Shown in pieces: positions 1 to 12,000 of a DNA stretch of 64,000 bases. The stretch comes from Numida meleagris (Eukaryota; Chordata; Aves; Galliformes; Numididae), in NCBI RefSeq assembly GCF_002078875.1, contig NC_034413.1, forward strand, positions 67,328,802 to 67,392,801, given 5' to 3'. The notes under the pieces are model-generated. The model did no database searches. It was not told the origin of the DNA and was given only the letters and a program-made list of their open reading frames with translations. The position numbers were made by a program, and so were the translations under genes. Numbering within the stretch: position 1 is the first letter of the stretch; every line of letters begins with the position of its first letter.

Positions 1-178
1 CTACGTAGGAAGGTAGGAAGATATAGCTGATCTCACCTCAATTTACCCAGAGGCAATTTACCGAATGGGCTCTATGTAAAAGTATTATCAGATCCCCAGC
101 TTCCCACTGCACCAGCTGCATGCGTTGTCCTCTGCTTGTCCAAATGAGAAAGACTAAAACAAAAAATTTAAAAGAAGA

Positions 179-240
179 ATATATATATAATATAATGTAA
201 TATATATATAATTACATATATATACATGATATATATTTTT
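179..240. repeat. (TA)n-rich simple repeat
   Basis: Interrupted TA dinucleotides over about 60 bases; probable microsatellite. Confidence 0.85.
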
Positions 241-302
241 GAAGGAAACAACCAGATTAAAACACCTTACAGTAGCCAGATGCAGGAAGGACAATGTGAA
301 AA

Positions 303-352
303 TGAAAAACAAAAAAATAAAATTAAAAAAAAAAAAAACACAAAAAAAACCA
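303..352. repeat. A-rich low-complexity tract
   Basis: Runs of A, including one of 14, broken by single C or T bases. Encodes only Lys-rich nonsense in open frames. Confidence 0.8.
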
Positions 353-1233
353 CCAGAAAATGGTAAGTGGATTCCTGCTCTGAATGAACTGGATTCGTTT
401 AAAATGAGTGCTGTGTTCTTGAGCAAGAACACACTTCAAGGCGTGAGGAGGACTGCTGACATCTAGTGAGAAAACAAATCCTTCGCTGATGTACTCTTAA
501 AAAGCAGAAGGGTCTGGATTTGGTTGGAGCACACGCAGAGGGTGGATCCAAGACTTGCATTTAGTAAGGGAGTTGCAGAGAGTGCAGGCTTGAAGTTTCT
601 CCTCTCTATTGCCTGTTTGTATTAATTATATTTTTAAAATGCCTATCCTTTTGCAGACTGAGGTAAAGGGGACTGCAGAGGGAGCTGCGTTTGAACATTT
701 ACTTTCTCCTTCCCTGCTTTTTTTATTTTCTTGAACCAAGAAACAGTTTTTAAAATCAAGATCATCAATCAACGCAAGCAAAAGCCTGCAAAAGACCCCA
801 GGAAATTCTTGCCTGTCTGCCTCGCTTCCCTGAAACCAACAACCACATTTGACTCTATTTGCTTTACATGCATAACAAGAAAAAGCTGGAAAGGAGTGCT
901 TTCACCGATATTGCAGATGCAATAAGAGTGCATAAATATTGAATGTCCTCACTGTGATTGTCAGAGTGCTGCCTTTTAACCAAACATAATTCTTCTGTAA
1001 TAGTTTCATTGGAGAATATGTTTTGCCTCCCCACGCAAGTTCATTCTCTTTGCTCTGTCTATTTACAGTTTGAGCATGCTGTCTGGTTATGTTAGGACTG
1101 TCATTCTTATGCTGTCATTATTATGTGGATTGTTTTGTTAGCTCTGTTGCTGTTAGACTCATTATTTTCAGCCTGCTAAATGTCCTGACCTAGATTTGAT
1201 TGCCTACCAGGTGACTCATTATTTAAATTAACT

Positions 1234-1280
1234 TGTAGATCTACATCAGGCACTACAATCTAATTCCTTGAATTAGATTG
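1234..1280. repeat. Palindrome followed by 11-bp hairpin
   Basis: TGTAGATCTACA (1234-1245) is a perfect 12-bp palindrome. Ten bases later, CAATCTAATTC (1256-1266) and GAATTAGATTG (1270-1280) form a perfect 11-bp inverted repeat with a 3-base loop. Function unknown; possibly a foldback or a conserved element. Confidence 0.8.
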
Positions 1281-3582
1281 CCTGCTGATTCTTCCTCTCC
1301 AAATGACTGGTGGTTTGAATGACTGTCACTTATGAAAAAAAAGCCCTTTATATATGAATCAGTATTTAGATATTAATTTTCTTCTGTAACTTCAGTCTGA
1401 AATTTGTTTTTCTAAGCCTGAAATACATGTAGGGAAGTGAACTATAGAAAATACTGAAAACACTCAGTAGAAAGCCGTGAGAATTTAATATTTTGCCTGC
1501 AATAACCTTTACTTAAATCTCCTAGAAAGATAATGTTTGGCTAGCGTTGAGGCTGTCTTTACATTGCAGATGCTTTGACACAGCAGCTGCAGGGAAAGCT
1601 GTGTGCTAAACGCAGGAGGAGATCGTAACTTCCCTGAGCATCTCATGCAATCTAAAGGTTACAATGAGAATGTCTTCTTGCAGTGACGGATGGCTGCCTG
1701 CATGAGCTGCCTCGTTATTTGGTGTGGGACAACGAGGGCTGGTACTGCTCATCAATGAGAATAACTGGTTCGCGATCTGTCTCTCAAAGATAAGACGTGA
1801 AAAAGACACAGACCTCAGGGATGACTCCCAATCTGTTCCCTTAACCACAGGACTATTCTGACCAGGATATCAGCTTTCCTCATGTATTTGTCTGCAGGAG
1901 GCACTTTGCATAAAGTTTCTTAAACAGTTCATTTCTTCATAATCATTACCCTCTACAAAACGATTTTAAAATGCATCATTCTCGTGCCACTCTAATTAAT
2001 ATTGTTTCCAGCTGATTAGTGGTTTTGACTCCACAAGGTCAGCTGTTAAATTGCCACAGTCACACTCAGCTCTAAGCCTGTTAGTGTTTCATGGGGCTGA
2101 AGTTTCTCCCTTGGACATTCTGCTTTTACAGCGGTAGGGATGGTCTCCTTGTATGTCTGCTAATGTTTCCTCTGCCTCCTCTGAACACGGTTGCAAGGCA
2201 TGGGGAAAACAAAGTAATAGCACTTTAGGTTTTGAAGCTGAACCTGCAGAAAGAGCAGAATTCAACCCTCCAGCACAGCGAGGGAAGGGAAAGCCCTGGG
2301 TGCTGCAGGCTGGTGCTTCCTGCTGCACAAGCAGAGGAGCTCACTGCTCAGTGAGCATGCAATCACAGGCCTAATTGTAATCAAATGAGTAATCCAGGAC
2401 CAATCCATAAAACACATCAGTGTATAATTAACATTAAGCGAGTGCCTGATCCTATTGGACTTAATAGAAGATAAGCACAGCCTAATGCTAAGCGTATAGT
2501 TGGTTGGATCGGACCTCTCCAATCTCCAAATATTTCAGAGAAGAAAACTTAGTAATCTCCAAGAGCATAAAGGATTTTTTTCTTGGGAGTGACCTATAGC
2601 AGAACCTGGGGTAAATGAAGAATTTGTGAGAAATATATACGTGTATATGAAAAACAAAGAAAAGCAAAGTGTATTTCATCTAAATTAAATCCCCTGGGGA
2701 GTTCAAACCAGTGCATAAAGCACCCTGCATTAATTTCTGTTGCACAGGAAGGATGAGGAAACATAGGATATTGCTTGTGCTTGTTAAGACCAGAACATTT
2801 ATTGTATTTGTATAGCTCTGTAGGAAAGGAACTGCTTGTAACACTGAAGACACAAAGCCCTTGGTGGCCAGAGGATGATCCAGAGCAGAAAATGGTAGCC
2901 ATATCCACAGGAGCTTACACAGTCTGATTCACAACCACCTCATCGACTCCAAAGCTTCCAAAGAGCGGTCCAGAGAGCCTTTGTACTTCAGCATTTCCAT
3001 TGCTGGCTTCCAAAATTATTGTTATTGAAAAATTATAAGGGTATTAAACAATTACAGGGAAAAAAATAGGGAAAACAGCTGGAGAAGAATGGGAACTCGC
3101 TATGAGCATTGTTGGGAATACAGAAATACGTGCTAGCGACCGATGGCAGAGGCACATAAACTATCAAACTGTTCTGCACAGCTAGGGTAAAGTCTGCAGA
3201 ATTAAACATTAATGCTAAGCTGCTTAAGATGAACACTGTGACTCCAGACTGTGTACATTAGAAAGGTTGACAGAAGACTAATTTCTAAAGGGGGAAATGT
3301 TTTAAAAATTAAGCACAGCCATCAATAAATCAGCCGAGCTTAAAATAAAAATAGAGGTTTGGATTTATTCTGACATTTGAATATAATATAGCTATAAGAA
3401 TAAAGGTTTTACAGAACTCTGTTCTACAGTAGTCAACTATTTCTAACACTTAATGTCTTTATGCTGGAGATTGTGCTTAAAGAATTGTAACCAATGGTAT
3501 AGTTCATGGATTTGTATCAAAGTTTGCATGGTACAAACGCTACAATAATCATTTCTCTTAGAATATATATACCAGTGTAGAT
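1281..3582. other. Intergenic, no gene or repeat recognised
   Basis: Mixed unique-looking sequence. Open frames up to 104 codons on either strand look random and carry no splice framing or known motif. Confidence 0.6.
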
Positions 3583-3745
3583 CTTCAGAGTGCTTTACCA
3601 GCATTATTTAATGACATGCACAATAGCCCTTTGAGGTAAGCATTGTGGAGATGGAAAAGCTGAGACGTGCCAAGATGTTTCTTAAAGCTATTTGGTGAAT
3701 AAGCAGAAGGGTAAGAATTAGAATTTAAGAGGACTTAGCTCCCCA
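3583..3745 (-). repeat. MIR / CORE-SINE-like relic
   Basis: Read on the + strand, the segment follows the reverse complement of the MIR core and 3' part in order: 'agtgctttacc', then 'atttaatgac', 'agccctttgaggtaag', 'gatggaaaagctgag', and near the end 'gaattagaattt' and 'cttagctcc'. This matches, with many substitutions, the MIR sequence as remembered. The exact subfamily (MIR, an amniote MIR or another CORE-SINE) cannot be settled by eye. Confidence 0.6.
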
Positions 3746-4403
3746 AAATGACTTGAGGATCGTTTCTCTACAAAGGTTTCCAAATGTGATTAAACTATTA
3801 AAACGCTTTCATTCAAAATGCAAATAGCACGTGGGCTCCAGCCCACTCCCATGCCTTTGGCCTAAACTGTCTCTTTTCGCTGCTGAGGGCTAGATCCTCA
3901 AAGAGGCTTTGTAATCTGCCCCTTTAGCAAAGTGCTTACACCAATAAGACCGCACACACACGGAGTTTAAGCACACGCATTAACGCCTCTGCGGATTAAA
4001 GCCATGCGGTTCAGCACCTTAAAAGACTGAGCTTTAAATTTACATTTTAGTGTCACACACCGCTTAAGAGAATTAATTTTTAATAGGCAAGGTATTGTTT
4101 CCGATGAGCTTAGCCCAGCAAAAACCTGAAAATCTCCCTGCTCAGATCTTTCCGCTCATCCAGCAGCACCAAGTCTGCTCTGTTAGCCTGCATTTAGGTG
4201 ATGCTCAGGTGCTCCATCATCCCCTACCTAAACAAGCACGGGGGCTCTAGCAGACAATGAGAGCTGCCTGCAACGCAACTTGCTCTGTGCCTTTGCTTTC
4301 AGTTGCAGTGAGCACGTGTTATTTGCGATGTTTTGGTTGAATTGTGTTTTAATCGTAAACTGCTGCGCTTGATTTTGATTTTTGGCGTTCTTCTTCTCTC
4401 TAG
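3746..4403. other. Intergenic stretch with a local CpG cluster
   Basis: Six CpG dinucleotides fall between 3951 and 4008, unusual in this AT-rich, CpG-poor setting. No CpG island and no gene were recognised. It leads directly into the orphan exon-like segment at 4404. Confidence 0.5.
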
Positions 4404-4472
4404 AGGTGAAATGGTGAAGAAGTGTGCCTTTCCATCTGACCTAAGGAACCGGTTCTCTTATTTCCTCTCTTG
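4404..4472 (+). other. Orphan exon-like segment, 69 bases
   Basis: Preceded by a strong acceptor (16 bases of ttc/tct pyrimidines ending in AG at 4402-4403) and followed by a good donor, GTAAGA, at 4473. Only one frame is open across it. An ATG at 4411 with G at -3 and +4 opens 21 codons (MVKKCAFPSD...), and the stop lies inside the donor. I do not recognise the peptide. It could be an untranslated or lncRNA exon, or chance. No partner exon was identified. Confidence 0.3.
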
Positions 4473-7400
4473 GTAAGAATTTTTCGGAGCGTGCAGCTTG
4501 CTTTTGAGAAAGTTTTACTTTCAAGTTGTAATACTACCCAGCTCCCAATGCAAGGTATCCCAAATGTGACAAACCTGGCATCCGGGCTGACGGTGGCTGT
4601 CTTTGGCTCTCCGTGGAGATAAAACTAAGACAACACGGAGTCGTTCTGCTTTTCGATCAGAAATGAAAAATGCGATTCAACACTGCCCTTCAGGGGAGAT
4701 TTCATTCACTGGCTTATCTAGAGGATGATCGGCTGTGTCGGAATTTGCAAGTTTCTTGTTTAGTATTCTGCAGCCCTAGCATTCAGTAAACTGTGGTCTA
4801 ATTTATGGTTATTACTACGGCTGCTTTTGTGAACAGATTCTGAGTTAAATGGGCTCCCTGGGTGCTTGTGTGGTATTTACAATGATGCTTACAGTGATCA
4901 CTAATATTTGATATTGAGAAAAAATGATGTTTCCCTTTTGATCGGCATTTCATGCTTTTAAAAGGAGCTGTGTTTCCATGTTAAATGGAAAGTGTTTCCT
5001 TTGCACTGATGAAGAGGGTTTTTTTTTTCCTGTTTTGTGGTGGAATCTTTTTACATGAAATAAGAAAGTGGGGAAAAATGCAAAAGTTCAAGAGAAACAA
5101 AACAAGGATAGTCAGAGAGCATTACAGCTGCATTTGAAAATACATTTATAGTATTATATCGATGTTTTCTATCTCAGGATTGTACTAAATTTTCTTTATA
5201 CAGAATAATCTGGTTCTTTTCTTGACTTCTCGGTGAGCCTGATGGGGTCCTGTTTATCCTGACTTTCACAATCCGGAGGAGAGTGATTAGCAGTGATATA
5301 TGGAGGTGGAAACTGTTCTCCTGGGACAATCACCTGGCATGTACGACCTGCCATATGGTTGTGTGTCCAGATGATCACTATGGTGTTCTCGGACACTGAC
5401 AGGATTTCAGGACATCAGCTTCCCAACAGAAAAAGCCCTTTTGTATCTCTTCCAGTGCAGGAATGTCAGAAGACAAAGTGACCAGCATCTCTTACAGCAA
5501 GATTCCCATCTTTCTGCACATTGCACACATTTATAGTAAGTTATGGATCTTGAGTGCTCACAGACCTGAGGCTCCACGAGTGATTCTCTGGGATGTTCCC
5601 AGGTGCAGGCCCTCATTATGTTAACCTTTAGTCACACAGAAATCAGTGGAAAAAATCCCAGGTTTCCATACCCCAGATGAGCAAATGGCAGGACAAAGTT
5701 TATACTCAACATTTTTAACCCTGACCTAGTTTCCGTGAAGGGAAACTCTCTTGCAGGGAATAAAAGGGTGTCCCACTCTGTAGTTTAAAGATAAGGAAAG
5801 CTGTATCTTTGTGTATGATGGAGTACAGCTTGGTAGTGCCCTTTTGCTGTCTCTGGCTTCCCACACAGCAGTACTAAAGCAATTGGTGCCCTATGAAAAT
5901 AGATGACATTTTCGGGGACCATCCTCTGAAAGCAGCACAGTGGGCTACATACCATATCAGACCCAAAATTTCTACTGACCTGACAGTGTTGAGGTTTATG
6001 CTACAACAACATAATCTCAATAGAACAAAACCTAAGGGTTGACCCTTATATTCTTTCAATTATCTAAAAAGTCACAGCCCTAAAGAAGCAGAAGCAGTCT
6101 TACAACATATGTAGAATCCATGCGGATTTAGGAAGCAAGCAGGTAGGAATATTTCAAAGAATATACAACATTTTCTTATGTATTTCTTGTGGGTCTAAAT
6201 CATCTGTTAGATCTGTAGCTGGTAATGTAATTAGCCAAAGTCTGCAGCAATAGCCACTTAAGCTACCTGGTGTCAGGGATGACTGAATATCTCTCAGCCT
6301 CTTCAATCCATTTTTACAAATGTGCAAAAAATGGGATTACTGGGAGGCTTTGTATGAGTTTCTTCTGCTGTAATTCCAGAGGAGTTCTTAGAGCTGTTTA
6401 TCTAAGAGCTTGTCTCTGGGGGCTGATGGCTCTCAAATCTATCTTACAAATTTAAATGCCTCATCCTTAACTATCCAGGGTCGAGGGGTAGAAATGCCAC
6501 TTACCCTTTCCATCCCCTTTTTGCTCACAGAGAAGGATGATAAAGCTACCGGGAGAGATAGATGAAGATGAGTGGAAGGTTTAGGAAGGAGGAGAAAGGC
6601 ATTTTTCCTCACTCAGCCCAGCTTGTGCTCTAACAGGTATTTACAGTCTCTGGCTCGTGGTGCTTGTACTCAACTGTGTCAATCTGCTTCTATCCACAGG
6701 CTGACTGTAGCTAGGAGCAAGATAATTTATCTTTCTTGCTCTTACCCTTGTCTGTGTCCCCGCACATTAAGGATGTTTCTCAGGCAGCACAAATATGTGT
6801 GAAATCTCTTGATTGCCTTTGCCCCGTGTGAAAAGGCATTGTGCGCTCTGTCCTTGACCAGCTATTGTTACGCTTTATAGCTGGCTGATGAATTCTCAGT
6901 GCACAAGCACAAATTCTGATGGGTTGAAAGAAAATATTTATATATGTGTGCTCTGTACAGGAAGGGCACAGCTCTTGGTGACATTGCTGCCAGAGAGCTG
7001 CATGGCACTCTGCGCTGGGTTTTCATATTCATGGGCTACCTTCTTAGTCAGTATATAGCTAGAATGCTTACAGACTGCATTGTTTCTGTGTTCTCATCTA
7101 TTAATGCTTTTGGGTGGGGAAGGTGCTGTGTGTTCCTGCTCTTCATAAAGATCACTGCTCCCTAAAGATTGGGTAGCATTGTTGGAGCCAGTACACTTGC
7201 ACTGGCTTTTTCCAATTGTCCAAAACATAATGGTTGGCAGAAACTTCCTCCTTGTCAGCTGCAAGGAGCAAAATCAGTGATTTTTTTTCTAAAATGTGTC
7301 GAATTAGGTGTTGAGAAAAAAAGCTCACAGAAAAGACTTCTTAGGAAAAGACAAAGACTAAGCAGAAGTTAGGGAGACATATAAAACACCTTCAAGTGGT

Positions 7401-7534
7401 CATGTTCCTCACTGACTATTTAATTGAGTCTTCCATAAATATTTATCGAGCTAAAAAGTGTTTGTAGTGTTGTTAGACTCCTCAAAGAGCAAAATCGTAC
7501 AGCTTACAGACTTAATGGTCAGCTTCTCTCCAGA
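4473..7534. other. Intergenic, no gene recognised
   Basis: About 3 kb of unique-looking AT-rich sequence with only short chance open frames and no recognised repeat. Confidence 0.6.
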
Positions 7535-7629
7535 GACTTGGTCTCATTTTTGGGTGGCCCTGTGTGGAATTGTACTCAATGATCTGTATGAGTCCCTTCC
7601 AACTCGGGATATGATCTGATTCTACGATA
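7535..7629 (+). repeat. CR1 LINE 3' fragment
   Basis: Carries the CR1 tail order: 'gggtggccctgtgtggaa', 'actcaatgatct', 'gtcccttccaactcgggat', then a degraded 'gattctacga' end. Short and old copy, sense on +. Confidence 0.8.
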
Positions 7630-9035
7630 AAATATAACACCTTCAATTTCAGAGAACAATGTCAGTAAAAGAATGATATCTAGAGATTTTAGAGGAATCT
7701 TCTGTAAACAAAAGTATGATCATATGTATGTCTCACCTTTGGGACGGCAATAAATCACCTCAAAGTATTTAGTTGTAAGATTATAGGGATAGTTGCACAA
7801 ACAAGCCTAGTTCTAGACTCCCTTCTTTGTTTGTCTGTTTTTTGTTTGTTTCTTTGTCTGGTTTCTGGTGTGTTTGTTTGTTTTAGCTCTGTAAGGCAGT
7901 TATTTAAACCAAAATGGCTGAAGCACAACCAAAGATCAGAGGTAGCCTTTTGCTTTTTCATTGTACCTAAGTACTCACTGGATTCACTACATCGATGTCA
8001 ATAAAACAATCTCATTTTGTGTCAGGGACATATCCACCTATCAGTGATTAAAGATTCAAAATCCAAGGTTTGACTAAATTAATCATTTCTAATTTGGAGA
8101 AAATGCTTGTGAAGTATCATGCAGTACAGACATTGGTACATGTGGTGTCTCTGAAGTTCTTGCTTTTAACTCTTTCAGATTATAGATTTAGTCCCAACAC
8201 TGTCTTTGGGAGAATAGTGAACCAGTTTGTGTTTTACAGCTGTAATCAACAGAGGCCTACAAAGATGGATGGAAACACTAGAGAAATGTTGGGAAATATC
8301 AAGAAATACCCTTGTAGATTGACAAAATTAACAGGAAAGCAATATTCTGCAGCTGCATAAATTAACCTTATATTTCAAATGCTTAATACAAATAATAAAT
8401 ATTTAATTAGGAGAAAGTCTTGTAAGTTCTGTACAGCTCCTCTGCAATTTGTGATTTTTCACATGCGTATTAGGAAAATTGAGATGTACATCTTGAAGAA
8501 AGTCCAGGAAGCCTTGTTTTTGAATTTATGTGCTGCTCCCATCTTACAGGCACAAATGCATGCCCACCAAATAGAACGTTTTCCTATAAACCAATGAAGA
8601 GCTGCTAACAGCTCTGTGTTGATTGTGTTGCTTCACTGTACAGGTTCATTACTGCTTGATGGATAATTATTGCCTCAAGATGCCATTGAGACTTTATCTG
8701 GGTTTTGCTTACAAGCAGTAAGAGTTGCTCTCAAGGCAGCAGAAGTCGACCTATAGCACTGATGGGGTTTGAATATCACTGCAAGGAAATATTTACTTCT
8801 ATCTGCCAGTGTTTGCCTGAGGTCTGTGTTCCAGTAACCACTTGGGTCAGGTTTAGAATAAGTCTTTCTGTGTGAATTCTTTCATTTCCCGACGGGAGAA
8901 TGTTAAGCTGTCTAAAATCCTTGACATGCTTCACTTGTTGGTCTAGAGGATGTCAAAATTCTTGAACAATTGGGAATGTTGTGATGTAGGAACAGCTTGC
9001 TTTCTCCTCATATGGGAGTGAAGTGAGGTGATCCA
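7630..9035. other. Intergenic, no gene recognised
   Basis: Contains a TTTG-rich tract at 7823-7884. Open frames up to 96 codons show no recognisable protein. Confidence 0.6.
7823..7884. repeat. TTTG-rich simple repeat
   Basis: Imperfect (TTTG)n-like stretch, interrupted. Confidence 0.7.
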
Positions 9036-9065
9036 AAGGAGACTGGATTTGAACCCAGTCTCTTT
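9036..9065. repeat. 11-bp hairpin with tRNA B-box-like loop side
   Basis: GAGACTGG (9039-9046) and CCAGTCTC (9055-9062) are perfect inverted arms. They extend by one G-T and two A-T pairs to 9036/9065, with an 8-base loop. The minus strand reads GGTTCAAATCC, close to a tRNA B box, but no acceptor, D or anticodon arm is evident nearby. Confidence 0.6.
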
Positions 9066-12000
9066 AATGATGTATATATATTATCCAAGAGAAGTGTTAG
9101 ATGATGAAGGAAAAATTACATCAGACCCACTTACCTGCCCCAATGAGACATCTGGTGAAAAACGCAGTGATTTGCTTTTTCCCAGCTCAGACCCGAGGGA
9201 ACAGCTTTTACCTATTTATGAAGCAGCACCAACAGGGTGAGTCACATATTTCCATGCAAACTTTTCGTTACTTTGGGAAAAGTTTGTCCACGTCGAAAAT
9301 CTTTGAGCCTCGCTTTGTCATTTCAATTTTGATTGTAAGGTAATGTTGCTTCTGTTGCTTGGAATGGTGCTGTACCCCCACCGCTTTATCTGTTGTCTGT
9401 CAAAACCATATGTTGGCTTCAGATGTATGCGCATCTCCCATTGAATTCAGTGGCACTTCTTAACCACAAGGATTCAATTATCTGCTGCTAATTGCCCATC
9501 CATTCTGCAAATGCCTATTGCTTTCTCCATGTACTCTCTTAGCTCATCCTAGTATTGACTAGGTTTATCTGAGAGAGATCTGCTGAGCATGCTGTCAGGA
9601 TACCACTTACCTGTGTATTTCCATTTGATGTTCTTCTCTCAGTTCTTATTTTAGTAGAATTCTTATCTTTTCTAGAAGAGCTCACGTACCACTGTGCTTC
9701 TGTCTATGCACACACCTTAAAAAAAACTATGCAAAACTTTGACTTCAGTGACTTCTCATAGAAAATATTATCAAAATTTGAAGCAGGATCTCTGGGAGAA
9801 GCCAGGAAGACTGTGGTGAACTCCAGGTTGTAACGAAAATGTCATTGGCTCTTTAATGTCCTAATGGAGCAGACAAGGCCCCACGTTTTAACATTTTCCC
9901 CAAAAGGACACCAGCAGCTATTGGTTACAGAACTGAAGACATCTCGAGTGCAGAAAGATGAAAAGCTGAGTTAATGCTGTGGGCTTGCTGAGTTTTTAGT
10001 TCAGGCAGAGAGATCCTACCAGGATAGGTGCCTGGATCACACAGCATGCCCTGCAGGTGGAGAAGCCATTGAAGTGTGAAACAACAGTGACTGTTCCTTC
10101 CACAGAACACACGAAGCCATTACTTTTTCTCACATCTTGTCATAGCAGCAGCCCCTTCCATTGGTACCCCAAGGCTGCATCCTCATGGCAGGCAGAAAAA
10201 GTTTATGTATGTTTTATATTCAAATACCAGTGGGTGTTGCTGAGAGCTTACTGAGTCCCCAGTGGCAGCAGCACAGTATGGACAGAATATCATTTTCCTC
10301 CTCTAACTGGTCTACAGAAAACTTAAGTCTTTCACATGTTCACCTTGACAGAGCTGGGCTAACAGGATCCCTGACAGCCCAGCTGCCTTGTGTCCTGATG
10401 TTTCCATTTGGATGCAGGCAGCATGTTTTAGGACGGACAGAAAGATGAAAAGAGCAGCTAATTCACCCTCATGGAAGAGCTGTGGTTTTGTGAAATCCTG
10501 CCAGCCGTGGTGTAACATGTGGTGTCACTGCCTGGTCACGGTCACAGGGGCTCACATCTCAATCCAGAGTGTGACCGACCACCTGAAATGCAGAAACAGG
10601 ACATATCCCTTTCCCTCTGTTTATGTGTTTCCTGCACTTGCTGATTACTTCAGAGGAAAAGTAAATTTTAGTTTCTGAACCATATTATGCAATGTGTTTT
10701 TGTCTGCCTTCCTGGCAAATGTAGTGGGTTGTTCCTTTTGGCACATAACATTGACAGTAGTCTCAGTGCTACCTAGTATGACTTATTTATCAGTTCACTG
10801 ACTCCACTATGCTAAGGCAAATAAAAGGTACTATCTTCTGCCACAGAGGATAACATCGTATTTGAATGCCTGTATTTACTGATTGATCATGATTAACATA
10901 AATTTCTAGGATTTCATCAGGCCATCGCCCCAGTCATTAAAATTGCATGGTACAAACAAAGAATTCCATATGGCACTTCACATCAGAGTCCTTCCACGTA
11001 GAGGGCAGGTAGACATTTTCAAGGTGTGTTTGTTTACTGCCCAAGTACTGAGCTGCCTCTGGTCATGGTTCTATACAACCACTTGCAGGTTCCTTCTGAG
11101 CGCACGCACGAAGACTATTTCAGTCGTTTATATCAGTTCAAACGAAGAAAGTAGGATATTGTTCGTTCCATTTCAGCGTTATGCACAGGCATGCTCTGTA
11201 AGTAATGAGCAACGTTAATAAAATCAAATTTTGGCCTGCACAAAATTTTCATACCCAGATTAGCTAAGGATGTGAATTTCTCCCTCTTTGGCACTGCTGG
11301 CACCATCCCAATGTGTTATGCTTACGCAGATAGAAAAGTTCTTTATCACACTGCAGCACTTCCCACACAGGAATAAGCTCTTCCAAAACAAGTCTGTGGC
11401 AGACCCTGTTTGTTTGCACTATCTTTGTGGCTGTTTTGCATTCCTTGCAAAAGGCGTGACTGAGCCTAGCAAGCTGCTGGAGGGGGGGGAGCCTTGTGTC
11501 TGCAGGGATGGGGAGGCACTGGGGTTCAGCACAGCAGTAGGCCCTCTGGGAAGAGAAAAGCGTTGGGGTTAAGATTTGGGGTTAAAAATTGGATACTAAG
11601 GATGGACCCTTAGCCTAGGCCTCCATGGAAATAGTGCAGTCACCCTCCCCCCCCCAAACTGCAGTAATATATGGAACTAAGTCTCCTTTGTTATTCTGGC
11701 ATGAAGTTATTTTTCACATTAATTATTGTGCCCCTGCAGCCCACCAAAGTCCCTATGCTAATTTGAATTAATCACTCTATTCTGGGCAGATATCTCTTGG
11801 TGTAATCTTTCATTATTCCTATAATCTGCTTTGTTTTACTTTTTCATGTTGCTGACATGCATGGGGACGGCTAAGCAAAAGCTGGGGATGAATAGACAGC
11901 CATAGATTGGCATGTACTGGTTTGTTAGGTATTTTTTTCAAGCTGCCAAATAATGAGGAAGATGCAGTGGTTGGAACGTGAGAGCAGCAAGCATCGTGCT

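Larger units (their letters stand above)
1..1233. other. Intergenic, AT-rich, no gene seen
   Basis: Contains a TA-rich tract (179-240) and an A-rich tract (about 303-352). Open frames are short and low-complexity. Nothing else could be supported. Confidence 0.7.
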
